Numbered from the stretch's first letter, positions 43,901 to 56,981 are shown. The stretch is DNA of 64,000 nt from Liolophura sinensis (GCF_032854445.1 NC_088301.1:20825808-20889807), one strand, 5' to 3'. Notes: generated by a model not told the origin, from the sequence alone. Numbers and translations: made by a program.

Positions 43901-46900
43901 GAAAAGACAAGCTTCATTAATCACAACTGTGACACAAAAAAGTGCTATTCATCAAATGTATCTGGCTTGAATGTTTCTAAAAGTTAACAAAGCAGGAGAA
44001 GAAGAACTAGCCTCATCCATTCTACTAGTGACTGATATAAACAGCAGAAATAACCCACAATCTGAGTAAAGATTTAAGTTAAATTTAAGTTAAATCTTTA
44101 CTCAGATTGTGGGTTATTTCTGCTGTTTATATCAGTCACTAGTAGAATGGATGAGGCTAGTTCTTCTTCTCCTGCTTTGTTAACTTTTAGAAACATTCAA
44201 GCCAGGATACATGCATGTGAACTGTGCTTAAATTTTAAGCACAGTTCACATGCATGTAAATAGTTAAGTGTACTGGTAACTTATTTATGTACGTATTCTA
44301 AAACAAAATAGTTTGTTTAAATGCATTATTGATAAACTGAAGCGGAAACGCTATGATGTAAGCACTGCCAAGCTATGTATTTGATTTCGTACATAAATGT
44401 TCAACTCGCCACTAGTCCCTAAAATAAAGGCAACAGTCAGATTCCTACAATTTGACAGATTAACAAATTACATAGGCTAAACATATTTCTAAACAAATTG
44501 TACTGTTTTTTGTTTTTTTTGGGGGGTGGGTGGGGGAGGGGAGATATGAATTCCGCATATTGTACACTCCAAAGGTAAACCACCTAACATGTTTTTCAGA
44601 TTCTGGGAGTACACATCATTCCTAATTTTCACGCCTAAATTCTTAATCCTGGAAATAAAAAAATTTCCAAACAAAACAAACAGTTGTCAACATTAACATT
44701 TAAAATTGGTTTTCAGTCCGTGTTTGGTCTCACATAATGAGAAAGCAGTCTCTGGAATTTTCATGCCTAAATTCTTAATCCTGGAAATAAAAAAATTTCC
44801 AAACAAAACAAACAGAAGTCAACATTAACATTTAAAATTGGTTTTCAGTCCGTGTTTGGTCTCACATAATGAGAAAGCAGTCTCTGGAATTTTCATGTCT
44901 AAATTCTTAATCCTGGAAATAAAAAAATCTCTAAACAAAACAAACAGAAGTCAACATTAACATTTAAAATTGGTTTTCAGTCCATGTTTGGTCTCACATA
45001 ATGAGAAAGCAGTCTCTGGAATGCATTATTTTGAGTTTGTATACATGTACTGTTGTACATACTAGAACCTTGTGTTTGAGTAGATATCCAAAATTCATTT
45101 CTGTCGGTCATTCCATCTATTTTGTAAAAAGATACAAAATCATTCAAATCTTGTCCCTTGGTCCCACAGCCGAAGCGAAAAAGTGATGTTTGTTTCATGA
45201 TTTCATCTTGGGTGTTTGTTTGTCGAGTAAACCTAGTCAGTGTGGCTGTTAGAAACACGTGGTTCAAGTCCCCCCCCCCCCCCCCCCCATACGAAGCTGT
45301 GAGGCACATTAGGACAAGTCATGGTTGGAAATGGGCACTGCATATGACATAGTACAACACTTTCCAAACCCTACGTTGCTCAGAGAGGTCACAGGCACCT
45401 GGTAGGGGTTACAGATTGCCATGGACTTGGTCAGGGATACCAGCAGTGATCTCTTACACCAGCTGACCAAGATCAGCTTTGAAATGACTCCCATCTGCCC
45501 AGTGACAATTAAGAGCAGTGTACAACTTTACTTCGCTGTGGAAAAGCTTGGTAAGATGGTAGTAGGCGACGGTATGTGATCAAATACGAGCCGGAGCTCC
45601 GCCAGCTACCGGCTTGAAATGAATACCGGCTTAAAATGAATACCCTGATTACTTATTGCCCTAAGGTATTTTGTTTCCAAGTTCAGTTTGAAAATTTGCA
45701 GTGGGTATACACCATGTAAGCAAACTGTTGAAGTGATGGCCATATGGTTTGCTTGAATCTCATAATACATACATCTGTAATACTCGTGCCTGCGTTATAA
45801 TTTGCAATAAAAATTCCAATTGTTACTTCAGTAGGCAGTTTTAGCCTTTATGGAATTTGACAGTTTACATCTACATAGTGGTAATGGTGAAGTATTGCAA
45901 GGCGGTTGAGAGAGAGTGTTTTGATGGCTTGTTTTGTGTGTTTGTACAGAGACCTCTGTGTTGCCCAGCTGCTGACCTTCTGCATGTTTATCATCACCCT
46001 CTTACTGGTTTATGGAGCAGCTCGTGTAAGTCCGATATCTTCACACTTTCTCACATCAATAAGTCTGAATTAGAATTTCTGTGGCATCATGTCCATTTTT
46101 CTTTGTGCCACAGTTCAGAATTTTTCTACCAATATTCTGTATATCACAAATCAATTTCTCTACCAATATTCTGTATACCCACAAATCAATTTCTCTACCA
46201 ATATTCTGTATATCACAAATCAATTTCTCTACCAATATTCTGTATACCACATATCGGAATTTTTCTACCAATATTCTGTATACCACATATCAATTTCTCT
46301 ACCAATATTCTGTATATCACATATCAGAATTATTCTGCCAATATTCTGTATATCACATATCAATTTCTCTACCAATATTCTGTATATCACATATCAATTT
46401 CTCTACAATATTCTGTATATCACATATCAATTTCTCTACCAATATTCTGTATATCACATATCAATTTCTCTACCAATATTCTGTATACCACATATCAGAA
46501 TTTTTCTACCAGTATTCTGTATATCACATATCAATTTCTCTACCAATATTCTGTATATCACAAATCAATTTCTCTACCAATATTCTGTATACCACATATC
46601 AGAATTTTTCTACCCAATATTCTGTATATCACAAATCAATTTCTCTACCAATATTCTGTATACCACATATCAGAATTTTTTCTACCAATATTCTGTATAT
46701 CAGAAATCAATTTTTCTACCAATATTCTGTATATCACAAATCAATTTCTCTACCAATATTCTGTATACCTTATATCAGTATTTTTCTACCAATATTCTGT
46801 ATATCACATATCAATTTCTCTACCAATATTCTGTATACCTTATATCAGAATTTTCTACCAATATTCTGTATGTCAGAAAATCAGATATTTGTCTTCCAAA

Positions 46901-49480
46901 TTTCTGCACACCACAAGTCAGAAAGTTTTACATATGTAAAAGCTTAATCCTGTTAATGCTTGTTGATGTTTTGAGCATGATCTGGAGATTAGAGGCACTT
47001 ATCTGTCAATTGTTAGGGCACAACCAGGTGCAGTTTCAAACCCGACATTGGACATGGTATTTGTAGATTCCTCTGTTTTTGATACATTAAGCAAAGTCTT
47101 AAACCATTTGTCTTCCGTCATTACAGTGTGCGTATTTGTACATCACATGTGTGAATGTTTGTCAGTAACTTGTCGAAGGCCTTTTTTTTTTTTCCACAGA
47201 CTCTGGTTTCCTCCACCCATAAAACTGTCAGCCATTGATAAAGTGGAATAGGTTGTGAATTATTGAAAATGGTGTTAAGCAACAATCAGATAAATATGAT
47301 AAATGAATAAATTCTTTGGTTATTTAGTTTGAGTTAATCTGGTGATTTCTATGCAGGGCCGTCCTGGGTACCTCATGCCCTTCTTCTGTATCCAAGTGTT
47401 TGACTTCTGCCTTGCCTGTCTGGCTGCTGTTGGCTACTTCTCATACATGCCCAATGTCAAGGAATGGATGACCTGTCAGCTGCCAGTAAGTTTTTCAGTT
47501 ATTGTATTTGTTTAGCCCCACTTTCAGCAAACTTCCCTCATAAAAAGGAGCCTCATGGTTGTTTTCTCGACAGAACAGCAATTTTCCAACTTTATTAAAC
47601 AACATTTGTTCTCTGTTTTCACTCTTAACTGTGTAATAAATGATAGGCCCTAAATTTCCAAATGTTCCTAGATCTACCCCTGAAGGTTCATATTTAGCCA
47701 GGTTAAGTGTAAACTTCAACTCACCTCATTTGCTTTAACCTTTTCTACACTGCTGCTGTGAATAATGGACTCCTAATGTGTCGGCAAAGTTAGTCTTTTT
47801 GTCTTATTGGCCATGCAAAATCACGGCTGCACAGCTCCCAAGGCTGCTTGAGATTTATGGCCTCAATGGTGTAGGTGGTACATTGATCATGATGTATTTA
47901 GGGCCAAAATACATGTAGAAGATCATCTCTTTGAAGGACCATTCTTTAGTTAGTGTCACCAGCACTTGTAATCCTTTATGCTTGAAGCACTGAAGCTCAC
48001 CGAGTCGGTGTTTTTGTTTACAGAAGGAATTCCCTCTGCGCGAAAACCTCCTTTCTATGGATGGAGAATGGCTCATGTTGCTTGTTGTGATCTCCTTCGT
48101 GCTGGTGCTTTCCCTAAAGGTATTTAAAGGGTTTTATAGTTTCTGTAAAAAGTGAAATTTATATGACCTTACTGGTAGATGAAAATGATACTTCACATTG
48201 TTTATTATATTGCAAAGACAGGTTCAGGGAGAACACTCTTTTTTTATTATTATTACGTAAAAACTTTGAGATAAATAATAAATTAAATATCATGCATTGA
48301 GCTGAAGTTTTGTATTCCATCTCTTTGATATAGCCTTTGTTTCCATTCCTGATTCGTAAATGTAATGCTTTACTTTCTCAGGCTTACCTGGTTGGTGTGG
48401 TGTGGTCGTGCTACAGATACCTGCAGCTCACCCAAGCCTCTTGCAGCAATGTGCGCGAGTTTACAGTGGATCCAGACACTGAGGTCAGTACAACCGAAAT
48501 TGAATGAGCTTCTCAGATTACTAAGATGGCTTGTTGCTATTATTTCAGTTTGATTTTATACATGTGGACTTAAGTAATGTTGTCATTTTAGAATGTTGAG
48601 TCTTAAAGGAGAAGAAAACACAAAAATGATGCAAATTTAAGATGAAAAGGTGTGAAAAGTTCTTCGTATATATGGTCTTAAATAATTTTTGGATTTTCCT
48701 GTACAGAGAAAAGGACATACCTTAACAACATACCTCATTAAAGGTGGAGAAAACATAATAATGAAATAACTTTCATACAAAAGAATGTTATTTGTAAATA
48801 TGACCATGTGAACATTTTTTTCTGATTTTTCTTTAATCAGAAAAAGACATTCGAAGATAATGTTTGTATGGTGTGTATTTGGGACCACCTTTTGATATAT
48901 CTAGTTTTTGCATAATAATGTTTCATATTTTGATGTGATTTTGATTTTGCTATTTTTGTCTAATACATTTATTTGAATGTAAATTTGTTGTTTTTATCGA
49001 AACACATGAAAACTATTAGAATTTTTTGTGCACATTTTGCTGGTCAGTATCGATGTTAAAATTCATAAATTTGAAAATCATTTCAATACGACAGTTATTA
49101 CTGGCTGGATATTTTCAGAAAGGCAATATTTTGAGCTATTCAAAGGGAGAAAATTTGATCTGATTAGCTTATATTTTTTGCCAAAAATCTTCGGTATAGC
49201 TACTTCAAACTTACATTTCTTTGTAGTCATATCAATCCTGCGGTACCTATCAAACAAAACAAAACAAGAAAAACTCACACGTTTATATGGTCAATGGAAA
49301 TGTCAGAATCTGGTAAAATGAGTATTAAACTTTAGGTCCAGTACAGCCTTCTCAAACATGGAAGAACAATGGTTCATACAGCTTTGTGTTCTGTTACAGA
49401 TGCTTCTGCCTCCCAAGTATGAAGATGTTATAAAGATGACTAATGAGCAGGCTCCACCTCCACCATATGCCCCAAATTGA
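40972..49480 (+). CDS. LAPTM4: Lysosome-associated four-pass membrane protein LAPTM4
   Basis: Seven exons: 40972-41070, 42320-42485, 45952-46025, 47357-47485, 48024-48119, 48382-48483, 49400-49480; 248 residues against 233 in human LAPTM4A. The N-terminus has the family block RCCFCCHVRTGTVILG. Four hydrophobic spans follow: exon 1/2 (LLVLTILTVAMI), exon 3 (LLTFCMFIITLLLVYGA), exon 4 (PFFCIQVFDFCLACL) and exon 5/6 (WLMLLVVISFVLVLSLK). The tail has two PPxY motifs (PPKY, PPPY), which in the family bind NEDD4-type ubiquitin ligases for lysosomal sorting. Exon 3 has a tandem acceptor, ACAGAG; only the second AG keeps the frame. The start ATG is the first to fit the family N-terminus. AATAAA lies at 49840. 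Confidence 0.95.
41399..42035 (+). mobile_element. 637-bp non-autonomous DNA transposon with 36-bp inverted ends
   Basis: 36-bp terminal inverted repeats at 41399-41434 and 42000-42035, 30 of 36 positions matching; the shared core is ATCTAGATGGACTCAGT. The interior has no open frame and no match to a transposase. It lies in LAPTM4 intron 1. A target duplication could not be fixed by eye. Confidence 0.7.
43963..44204 (+). repeat. 242-bp near-perfect palindrome
   Basis: Two ~120-bp arms face each other without a spacer around 44083/44084. The outer bases are TGGCTTGAATGTTTCTAA and TTAGAAACATTCAAGCCA. The only mismatch I see is one position pair near the centre. In LAPTM4 intron 2. Confidence 0.95.
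44208..44258 (+). repeat. 51-bp perfect palindrome beside the larger one
   Basis: 25-bp arms (ACATGCATGTGAACTGTGCT...) around a single T at 44233. It begins four bases after the 242-bp palindrome ends. Confidence 0.95.
44626..45021 (+). repeat. 132-bp tandem repeat, three copies
   Basis: Period 132 bp (TCTTAATCC at 44641, 44773 and 44905). Copies are nearly identical, each containing CCAAACAAAACAAACAG and CCGTGTTTGGTCTCACATAA. In LAPTM4 intron 2. Confidence 0.95.
45270..45290 (+). repeat. Poly(C) run
   Basis: An uninterrupted run of about 18 C within LAPTM4 intron 2. Confidence 0.9.
46118..46880 (+). repeat. 34-bp minisatellite in LAPTM4 intron 3
   Basis: More than 20 copies of a unit such as CTACCAATATTCTGTATATC plus ACAAATCAATTTCT. 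The unit is 34 bp with one-base indels, so all forward frames stay open for 290-360 codons. These frames are repeat artefacts. Confidence 0.95.
47150..47310 (+). mobile_element. SINE family D
   Basis: ACTTGTCGAAGGCC, ACTCTGGTTTCCTCCACCCA, GGTGTTAAGCAACAATCAGA. It ends just before LAPTM4 exon 4. Confidence 0.6.
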
Positions 49481-49839
49481 GGGGTATCTGGGCAATTGAA
49501 CCAAACTGCCCAAGCCGGAGAGAGAATGGCGTGAGCAAGCACTGTCTTAATGTGATTTCACAAATATTTATTGTGTGGAATATTATTCAGATAAACCGTG
49601 GAAACAATTTTGCCTCAATATTTTACTTCTACAATTGCGTTTTTTCCTTTTTGGTTTTTTTTTTCTTTTGTTTTATTGATGTTTATATCATCACACAGTT
49701 TGTTCATTATGATGTAACTTTTAATAGGAAAGCGTTAAAGGATTTTATGCTGATGTAATTTTGTTCACATTTTCCCTTTAGTAAAGTGCAAAATTATGAA
49801 ATACATTTGAGTTTGATAAATGTAGAATGTTATATTGTA

Positions 49840-49845
49840 AATAAA
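49840..49845 (+). terminator. Poly(A) signal candidate for LAPTM4
   Basis: AATAAA 360 bp after the LAPTM4 stop, followed 10 bp later by a GT-rich stretch (GGTGGTCTTTGC). Later AATAAA motifs near 50333 and 50540 could serve longer 3' ends. Confidence 0.5.
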
Positions 49846-50839
49846 TGCTCACGGTGGTCTTTGCTTTTGCTTATTGTGGTACCTCTGTATTTGATCTACA
49901 TAGCGTGTGGGTTGTTAAACAGTAGCGCAAAATGGGGAATACTTCATGATCTATTATAGAAACACAAGTATAAAGGTATTACATGGCCAATTCCATAAAT
50001 TCTTGCAATGTTAAGATTTAACTGTTGTATATTTACCTGATTCACATTTTGTCTTACACAGAAATGGTACTGACTGTGTGAAGATTTGCCAGTCGAATAG
50101 CGATTGTTTTTAACGAGAGTGTCATTTTACACTATTGTGGTTTGTGGCAATTGTGCTCCTGTGGGTGAAATTTAATGTTTTAACTCTAAATGGACATGAA
50201 TGTATACATGTATATATTTATATATCTATAGAAATGGTACATACAAAAGACTTACCTGGACTCATGTTCACTTTTTGAAGGAAAGAGTTTGAACAATTAG
50301 TGTTACTTCTCACACTGATGATGTTAAAAAGTTCAATAAATTCTTTTTTCCATCGTTATACCCACTCTCTTATGCTTTGAAGGATGTCTGAATTACTTGC
50401 AAACGTAAGAATAATATTTAATGAAGAAAAAGTACAATACATCGTCTTTCACAAATCCTTTCCTTTTCCAAGTGAAAACACCTGTACAAGTAAAGAACTT
50501 TGAGTGTTACTTGTTAAGAAATTGTCATTTTCTTCGGTGTCAATAAAGAACAAATACAAAAACTTCTGCAGTATTTATATCATTAAGTTGTGATGCCAAA
50601 GGAGCTCTCTTGTCTTCGTTGGGGAGCATGGGCCCATTCCAGGAAGCAGCCGCAAAATGTGCCGTTCTTAACTAGAGTGATAACATACATTGACGAGGTA
50701 AACTATGATGACGTATCTCTTCATGGGTTAAGCAATTCGGGACTACTTCCATCGTCTCTGCTTGTGTAGCTGTCCGCGTAGCTAACGGTCGTTGAAAACC
50801 ACGTGTCTCCTACCAAGATGACATGCAAAGCTGTATGTC

Positions 50840-50975
50840 ACTAGTGGAAAAGTTTGTCAGTAAGTTGCCAAATGTCAGTTTGCTTAGCCCAGGCACTCTG
50901 GTTGACCGCCGTCGTATGTATGTGGGAAAATGTTTGTTATGGCGATAAACGATGATCGATCAATCCGGTGCCATT
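50840..50975 (+). mobile_element. SINE family D
   Basis: AGTAAGTTGCCAAATGTCAG, CCAGGCACTCTGGTTGACCG, ATGGCGATAAACGATGATCG. Confidence 0.55.
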
Positions 50976-51644
50976 ATGTTAGAAAATTTAGTGTCTAGAA
51001 AACGAGGAACGATTTAGAGACGAGGTGGTTTCTTTTTTAATCTACATGTATTATTGTATACAAGACTACTGCTTCAAAAAAGATGTCGAGTTTTAAGATT
51101 GTAAGCATGTTGATCTGTGTAGTGTGAACCAAAGAATGGAAATGTGGTTTGTTTGGTTAAAACGAAGGGTACAGTGGTTTACTCTGAGTACGACACTAAA
51201 GGCGTTGGGAACAAGATAAGCTACAATCAAAGATGGAGGGTACATTATCAACGACCTTAATACGAGTAGGTCTGGTTTGCTTTTACATATCTAGAAAACT
51301 ACCTGGAGGAGAGTGATGAAACGTACCAGTTACATTCCATATGGGAGACCTCAGGTTATGTTCAAAAACTAGTCCGATCCGTACAGGAGTTTTGCATAAT
51401 GTATGAAATCAATTATTCTCATTGGTTGTTCGTTTTTGTGTGATATAACTGATCTAAACAGCGTCCGATTTTGTCCAGGTTCTCTTCGTGTCTAACGTCC
51501 AATGAAGTTTCAAGTTAGCCTGATCCGTACTATAGTGACAACTTTGTTTCCACTTCCCAAACTGGAGACCCATGTTGGGTTGTTATTTGTTATAACACTG
51601 TCCATGTGTTTTAGTCGTTACCCATAGAGATAAAATACACGACG

Positions 51645-51780
51645 TACCCTAAATGACCCTAAATTTCGTCCATGATTAACTTGCCCATTTTTCCTGATTC
51701 CGAGGGTTCTATTGATTTTAGAAAAGTGTTTTGAGGTTTGCTTGTAACATGGGATGATATTCTAATAAAAAAAACTAAGT
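51645..51780 (+). repeat. Interspersed repeat shared with 57335
   Basis: CCCATTTTTCCTGATT, GTTCTATTGATTTTAGAAA and the neighbouring AAATTTCGT.CATGA blocks occur in the same order at 57335-57455. Family unknown. Confidence 0.7.
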
Positions 51781-51894
51781 TTCAGCAGCAAAAAAAAAAT
51801 TTTGTTACTTTTATTTGTCTTTTAAAATGCACTTTTGTGGGCGAAATTTGAGATCATTTAGGGTAGTCGTTGTTTAACTATCTACTTTGTAAAC

Positions 51895-53545
51895 GTGGTG
51901 AAACAAATTTTACATGTAAAATCCAGTGTCTCGTTGAGTCTACGCTGGAACTCTTCAGGCTCAGTAGAGATGCCAAACGGCATGCTAAGCCAACAGTATC
52001 ATCCCCAAAGAGTTTCAAAAATCGTTAGGTACCCTCTCTTCATCAAGTTGGACGTGTCAAAATTCTTGGCGTCAGCGTGGCTAAAACATTTAGCTTTGGC
52101 AAGATCAGGTAGGAGGTCATCAATAGTGGGGGTTGGGTAGTGGTTTCATTTCAAAGCAGAGGTTTCGGATCGATACCAAGACGAACGCGTCCATCCGGTT
52201 TGAAAACCACAACCATTGCTGATATCCAGTCAGTAGGCACAGTAACTGGCATAATTATACCTCTCCTGGTCAGAGTCTCTAACTCTTCTATCAGTCTGGG
52301 CTGAAGAGCAACAACGACTTTGCGACATGTCAACTTAACCGGTTGCACTTTCTCGTCAACTTCAAGCTGTAACAGACCTTCCAGTTTTCCTTCTCCTTGG
52401 AAAACATCTCGAAAGGAAGACTTGATTTTATTCAAGGTCACCTCAGACTGATTCCTTAGATTCACATCATTGCTCTTCTGATGAGCTAGCAGCATAATGT
52501 TCTCGATCTGTACCATTATAAGATTCATTTGTTGAACCGCTCTGGGTCCTAACAGAGGTCTGTAGTCACCTTTTACGATTACAATTTCAGCGGTGTACTT
52601 CCCACCATTCTTTGGGTTTTTCATGGAAATGCAGCGTTTTCCAACAGACTCAATCTCTGTCCGGTTAAACATTACAAGGGTTGTTGTGGATTTGTCCACT
52701 TTTCTTCAGTTTTCTGGTATGAAACATTTCAGTGTAGAGATTCTCGGGGAGAATGTTGACTATAGCTCCACAGTCTAACTGGAAAACGACAGTTTTGCCA
52801 TTCAAGACCATACGGGCATACAGATAGAAATCTTTTTCCATCAGAAGGTATCTGTTTTCCGTTTGAGTTTAGTGATAACACATATTCTTCCTCAATATCA
52901 CACATGTCAGTCGCTTCTTCATCACCAGTTGATACGCTTTATGCTGTTTCTGTTTACCTTCATTTGGACATTTAGATGAAAAGTGATTAGGCTTATTCAT
53001 GTGCACTGCACACATCAATGCAAGATTTCAAAGTTAGTCTCTCATCCTGCAACAACCTTTTCCGAGTATTGTTGTCACGAATTCCAACGACAATTCTGCT
53101 ATCTCCTGGTTGTCCATAATTGCAGGTCTTTGCAAGCTTACGCAGAACAGCAACGTGCAAGTCAACGGTCTCTGATGTCTCCTGGTCTCTGCGATAGAAG
53201 GAGTACCTCTCATAAGTTTTATTTGTTTCACCGACACAAAATGTTTCAAACTTCTGGAGGACAATATCTATATCCTGTTTATCCTCGTCCTGCGTGAAGG
53301 GTGAGCCATCAAAAATGTCTAAAGCATCGACGCCGATACATGTTAGCAGAGTAGCAGTCCTGTATTATTTTCTGCATCACAAATTCTAGTTGCGATTTCG
53401 TAGCTGTCCCACATCGGTCTGAATTTTTCCGAGTCTGCTGCCAAATTTCCTTAAAGTCCAGTTTGGTTGGCAGTAGAATGTTTGTGGGGACGTGAACATG
53501 GTCAGGGGCTTGCACATTGTTAGCTTGTTGCTCCGCCATTTTTTT
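51895..53545 (-). mobile_element. Ty3/Gypsy LTR retrotransposon fossil 2
   Basis: Reverse-strand remains: a gag-like part at about 53.0-53.54 kb, then protease to reverse transcriptase at about 51.9-52.7 kb. The rest of pol and the terminal repeats are missing or unrecognised. Broken several times. It is a different lineage from fossil 1, judging by the gag part. Confidence 0.85.
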
Positions 53546-53559
53546 CCAATTACATTAAC

Positions 53560-55440
53560 ATAAGTCAGCGTGTCACATACAGGGCTTCCGTAGAAATGGT
53601 ACAGTAGGCAATAAACAGGAAATAAAACACAATATCCCAGTGTTCATTAGATTGCGCGCATAATGTCTCATACGCGACATCGTAGAAATGCAACTAGAAC
53701 GCGAAGGCGAACTGTCCGAAACGAGCTTCCATAGTTTTTTTTTTTTTTTAGTTTTTTTTTATTTGCTCCAGCATCATGGTTAACAGTCAATCAGCGCGAA
53801 TATTACCACAAATGTTCACAGAGTTCATTGGTATTAAATTCATCCATGCACTACGTTACAGCACATTCGAAGGCGTAGGCCCACTGACTACGGCTATAAC
53901 AAGCACCTTGTATACAGTTCATGTACGGACCAATTCACCTTATATAGCACCTAATAATATATATGTCTGCTGTCGGAATGTCACGAATTGATGAAATAGG
54001 TGCCTACATATATACGAAATTGAAATTCTGTCGTAAATTTGCATAGTAAAACGTTTAGCCAGTGGGTGTTTGGCTGCACAGAGCAATAGACCTCTTGGCC
54101 TATATTTGTACGTTTCTTCAAAAAATGTAACACGTATAAGGCCTACATTGTGGTACATTCCGCGGAAAACTCAGAATTAAAAAGACATATATCCTGAAGT
54201 AAAAAAGTGAGATATTTTATTCCACTGGGCCAGGGATAACATAGACATCTTAGACTTACAGGTAAGTAAAAATTTCAAACATTAACCATGATATGTTCCT
54301 TTAAGTTATTTTATCTGAAATATGTTTTACAATAAATTATCCATACTTTACGTTACCAAGGAATATTTTGACCCTGTTACGTAAGAATTAACAGTTGTTA
54401 AGTGACTTGACATTTCAGAGTTAAGACTAAGATTGCTTCGAGATCCTGGGGCCTGGTAGTGTACATTCTGTGATGGATGTAGAATATTTTACCTCCATGA
54501 TTCTATCCACTAATCCTCTCGATTTTTGTTAGAAAGCGGTGAACAAGCCCAGTCGCAGAATACATCTATCAGAACTTACGACAGACGTTACGGTATTTTT
54601 TTTTTTCTAGGGCTAAAACTACAATGTCCGGCCATTAGGCATCAGTGAACAGTAATGATAGCAGAGCCTACTAGGACATTGGACAGCGTCGATTCTGAGT
54701 CTACCCCGGTTGAACTTTGGCTGTGGCTTACTGGATCAAATTTTCCCCCTGAAACAATTGCTTCGGATAAAAAATAGAAAACAATAATATTGTAGCGTTT
54801 GACTTTTCGTCAAGTGTGTCCGTCTTTCCGTCTCTAACTAGGTGCTATATATTTAGATAAACCAAAGTATCCAATCAAGCGGTTGAATTATGGTCACATG
54901 ACCAGCAACCGAAACAGTTTACAACATGTCGTCGTTATTGAGGGAAAATGCCGTGTTTGGGAAAGATTCGAGGAAATGAAACCCTCGTAAAGATGCATTT
55001 CTTGTTAATTGTGGGCTTTTCGTCATTAATGATGTGATCCGACTAAACGTTTACTGCTTTGGGTTAAGGTAAGGGACTGGAGGTAGGTATTCTGATTGCT
55101 TGTTAGATATTCTCGCACGAGACGCCGTCCAACTTTGGACATGTTGGAGGCGTGCATATATGCATCATATGATATTTGCGCCTGTTGATTGTCACTGTAC
55201 CGGTCGTTGGTGTTTTAAATTCATGCGTTGTCAACACGTGCGCACGTGAAACGAGAAACCAATAAGTTTTCATGCGATAAATCAACGTGTTAAACAAGAA
55301 AAGCAACAATTAACAGGTGGGCGTTTGTCATCTTGATCATTGCATGTAGACTGATGTCATGATTGTGTGATTGGTTGACTCTTTTCATACTTCTACAAGG
55401 GTAGCATATCACACACAATCAGGTCATTTCTTCAAACATG
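53560..55440. other. Intergenic, no gene seen
   Basis: Poly(T) runs (53738-53760, 54598) and short open frames only. A short frame starting ATGTCGTCG at 54926 stops after 17 codons. Confidence 0.5.
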
Positions 55441-55449
55441 TCCAGCAGC

Positions 55450-56340
55450 AGACCTGTACAAGACGGCTCGTTCAGAATTTCGAATCATCTTAAGTAAATT
55501 TCTGATGTACTCAAGAGGTATGTTTTGCCACTGGCAGTGAATTTCATTGAACTGCTGGTTTTGATTGATGATGTCTGTAACCACTGCTTGAAGGCCTGGC
55601 TTCTGTCTAAGCCAAATATTTTCGCTGATACATGTATTTAGATCAGGGGATTAATTATGCTGGCCCTTCAGTGGTTTTTATTTCTTCCATAAATTCACAG
55701 ACTATGCTAGCTCTATGTGCAAGTGCATTATCATCCATGAACATGTAATCATTATTAGGAAAATGGCGGGCTGTAACAGGTGATAAGTTATTAACAGTTA
55801 TCTCAATATATTTCTAACCATGTATGCTACCATCTACCGCCACTAATTTCCCAACACCATTATAGCAGAAACACCCCCAGACCATCGAAGTTACCTTCCT
55901 GTGAGATGGCGTTCAGACGAGATGGGAACCATTGACTTCTTCACATTTACTTCACTCATAACCGTGATTGTCCGTCCCAATCACAACTTGACTTTCATCA
56001 GAAAATATCCTGTTTTATCACTGATGACCATTCGTCCACTTCCTCCTTTCCTTATGCCATCTTACTTGCTGTTCACCTTACAAACTGCTACATGTATTTT
56101 CATCTTTACAACTTGTCATTTGTTTGACGATTCTTCCCCTCATTTAGCTTGAAAAAGAGATGTGTTTTCTCAGATTGTGAACATTATTTCCCTTTTTTTT
56201 TTTCAACGTTACCCTCTACTCAGAATTTACTTAAAATGCTGGTAATTGTCATCCTGGGAATTCCAAACATGTATGCCAATTCTGATCGCAGTAGAGTATG
56301 AATTGATGCTTTTACTCAGCTTTTTGCCTTTCCGACCCAT
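55450..56340 (-). mobile_element. Decayed Tc1-like transposase
   Basis: On the reverse strand, from ATG at 56340 (MGRKGKKLSKS), fragments appear in family order but in shifting frames: FSDESQVVIGTDN, SMVWGCFCYNGVGKL, FMDDNALAHRAS, and a C-terminal part with WQNIPLEYIRNLL. There are many stops and frame changes, and terminal repeats could not be defined. It is a different subfamily from the element at 34.1 kb, and much older. Confidence 0.85.
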
Positions 56341-56689
56341 CTTTGTCACAGATAAACCATAAGAGCAAATGAAGATATGGTGCAAATAAATTTGTAAATA
56401 GAGGTCAACATAATCACATGGACTTTGACAAGCTGAATGCTGCAGCGCAATGGAAGTGACGAATACATATATCCTCTGACTGTACAGATATACACACTAT
56501 ATATGTACAAAATGTGGAAGACAGATAGTCTTCAGTGAACATTGTATTGAGCAAGGGATCAGTAGTAGCTCATCTATCAGTGTGTAGTATGTACTATGAA
56601 ACCATTAACTAACTCACACATCATGTTAAAGTGTGGCACATCTTTCAAACAAATGTTTATCACATTGATCATTATTAAGGGGTCAGATC

Positions 56690-56890
56690 AATGACCAAGG
56701 GGCCTCTCACCAATGTAGTCAGTTTGAGTTCAAGTCCAGCTCATGCTGGCTTCCACTCTGATCTGAAAGCTGCCTTTGGATGGTCATGGGTTTCCTCCAG
56801 TTTCCTCACACAACAATACAGCTTGCTGGCCACTGTTGTGTAGGTGAAATATTCTTCAGTGCATAACACCAATCAGTTGAATAAATATAT
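56690..56890 (+). mobile_element. SINE family A
   Basis: CTCACCAATGTAGTCAGTTT, GAGTTCAAGTCCAGCTCATG, GTGAAATATTCTTCAGTGCA. It lies about 100 bp upstream of the AGBL5 start codon, so it is in or near the promoter. Confidence 0.8.
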
Positions 56891-56981
56891 TGATCAGTAT
56901 TATATGTTTGGGTTCAAGGAACATCAGGTGAGGAATGTGGAGAAGAATGACTATCGTGTGACGTGTGTGTCCGACTGAAAG

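Larger units (their letters stand above)
49900..51890. other. 3' flank of LAPTM4 and intergenic, no gene seen
   Basis: Late poly(A) motifs near 50333 and 50540, a SINE D copy and the 51645 repeat. No exon-like open stretch with paired splice sites. Confidence 0.5.

Noticed and set aside
45378-45552. Exon-like open stretch before GTAAGATGG in LAPTM4 intron 2
   Set aside because: Exons 2 and 3 of LAPTM4 already join in phase, and the stretch has no matching family residues.
45857-47066. Forward open frames of 288-360 codons
   Set aside because: They arise from the 34-bp stop-free satellite in a LAPTM4 intron and swallow the true exon 3 and its donor.
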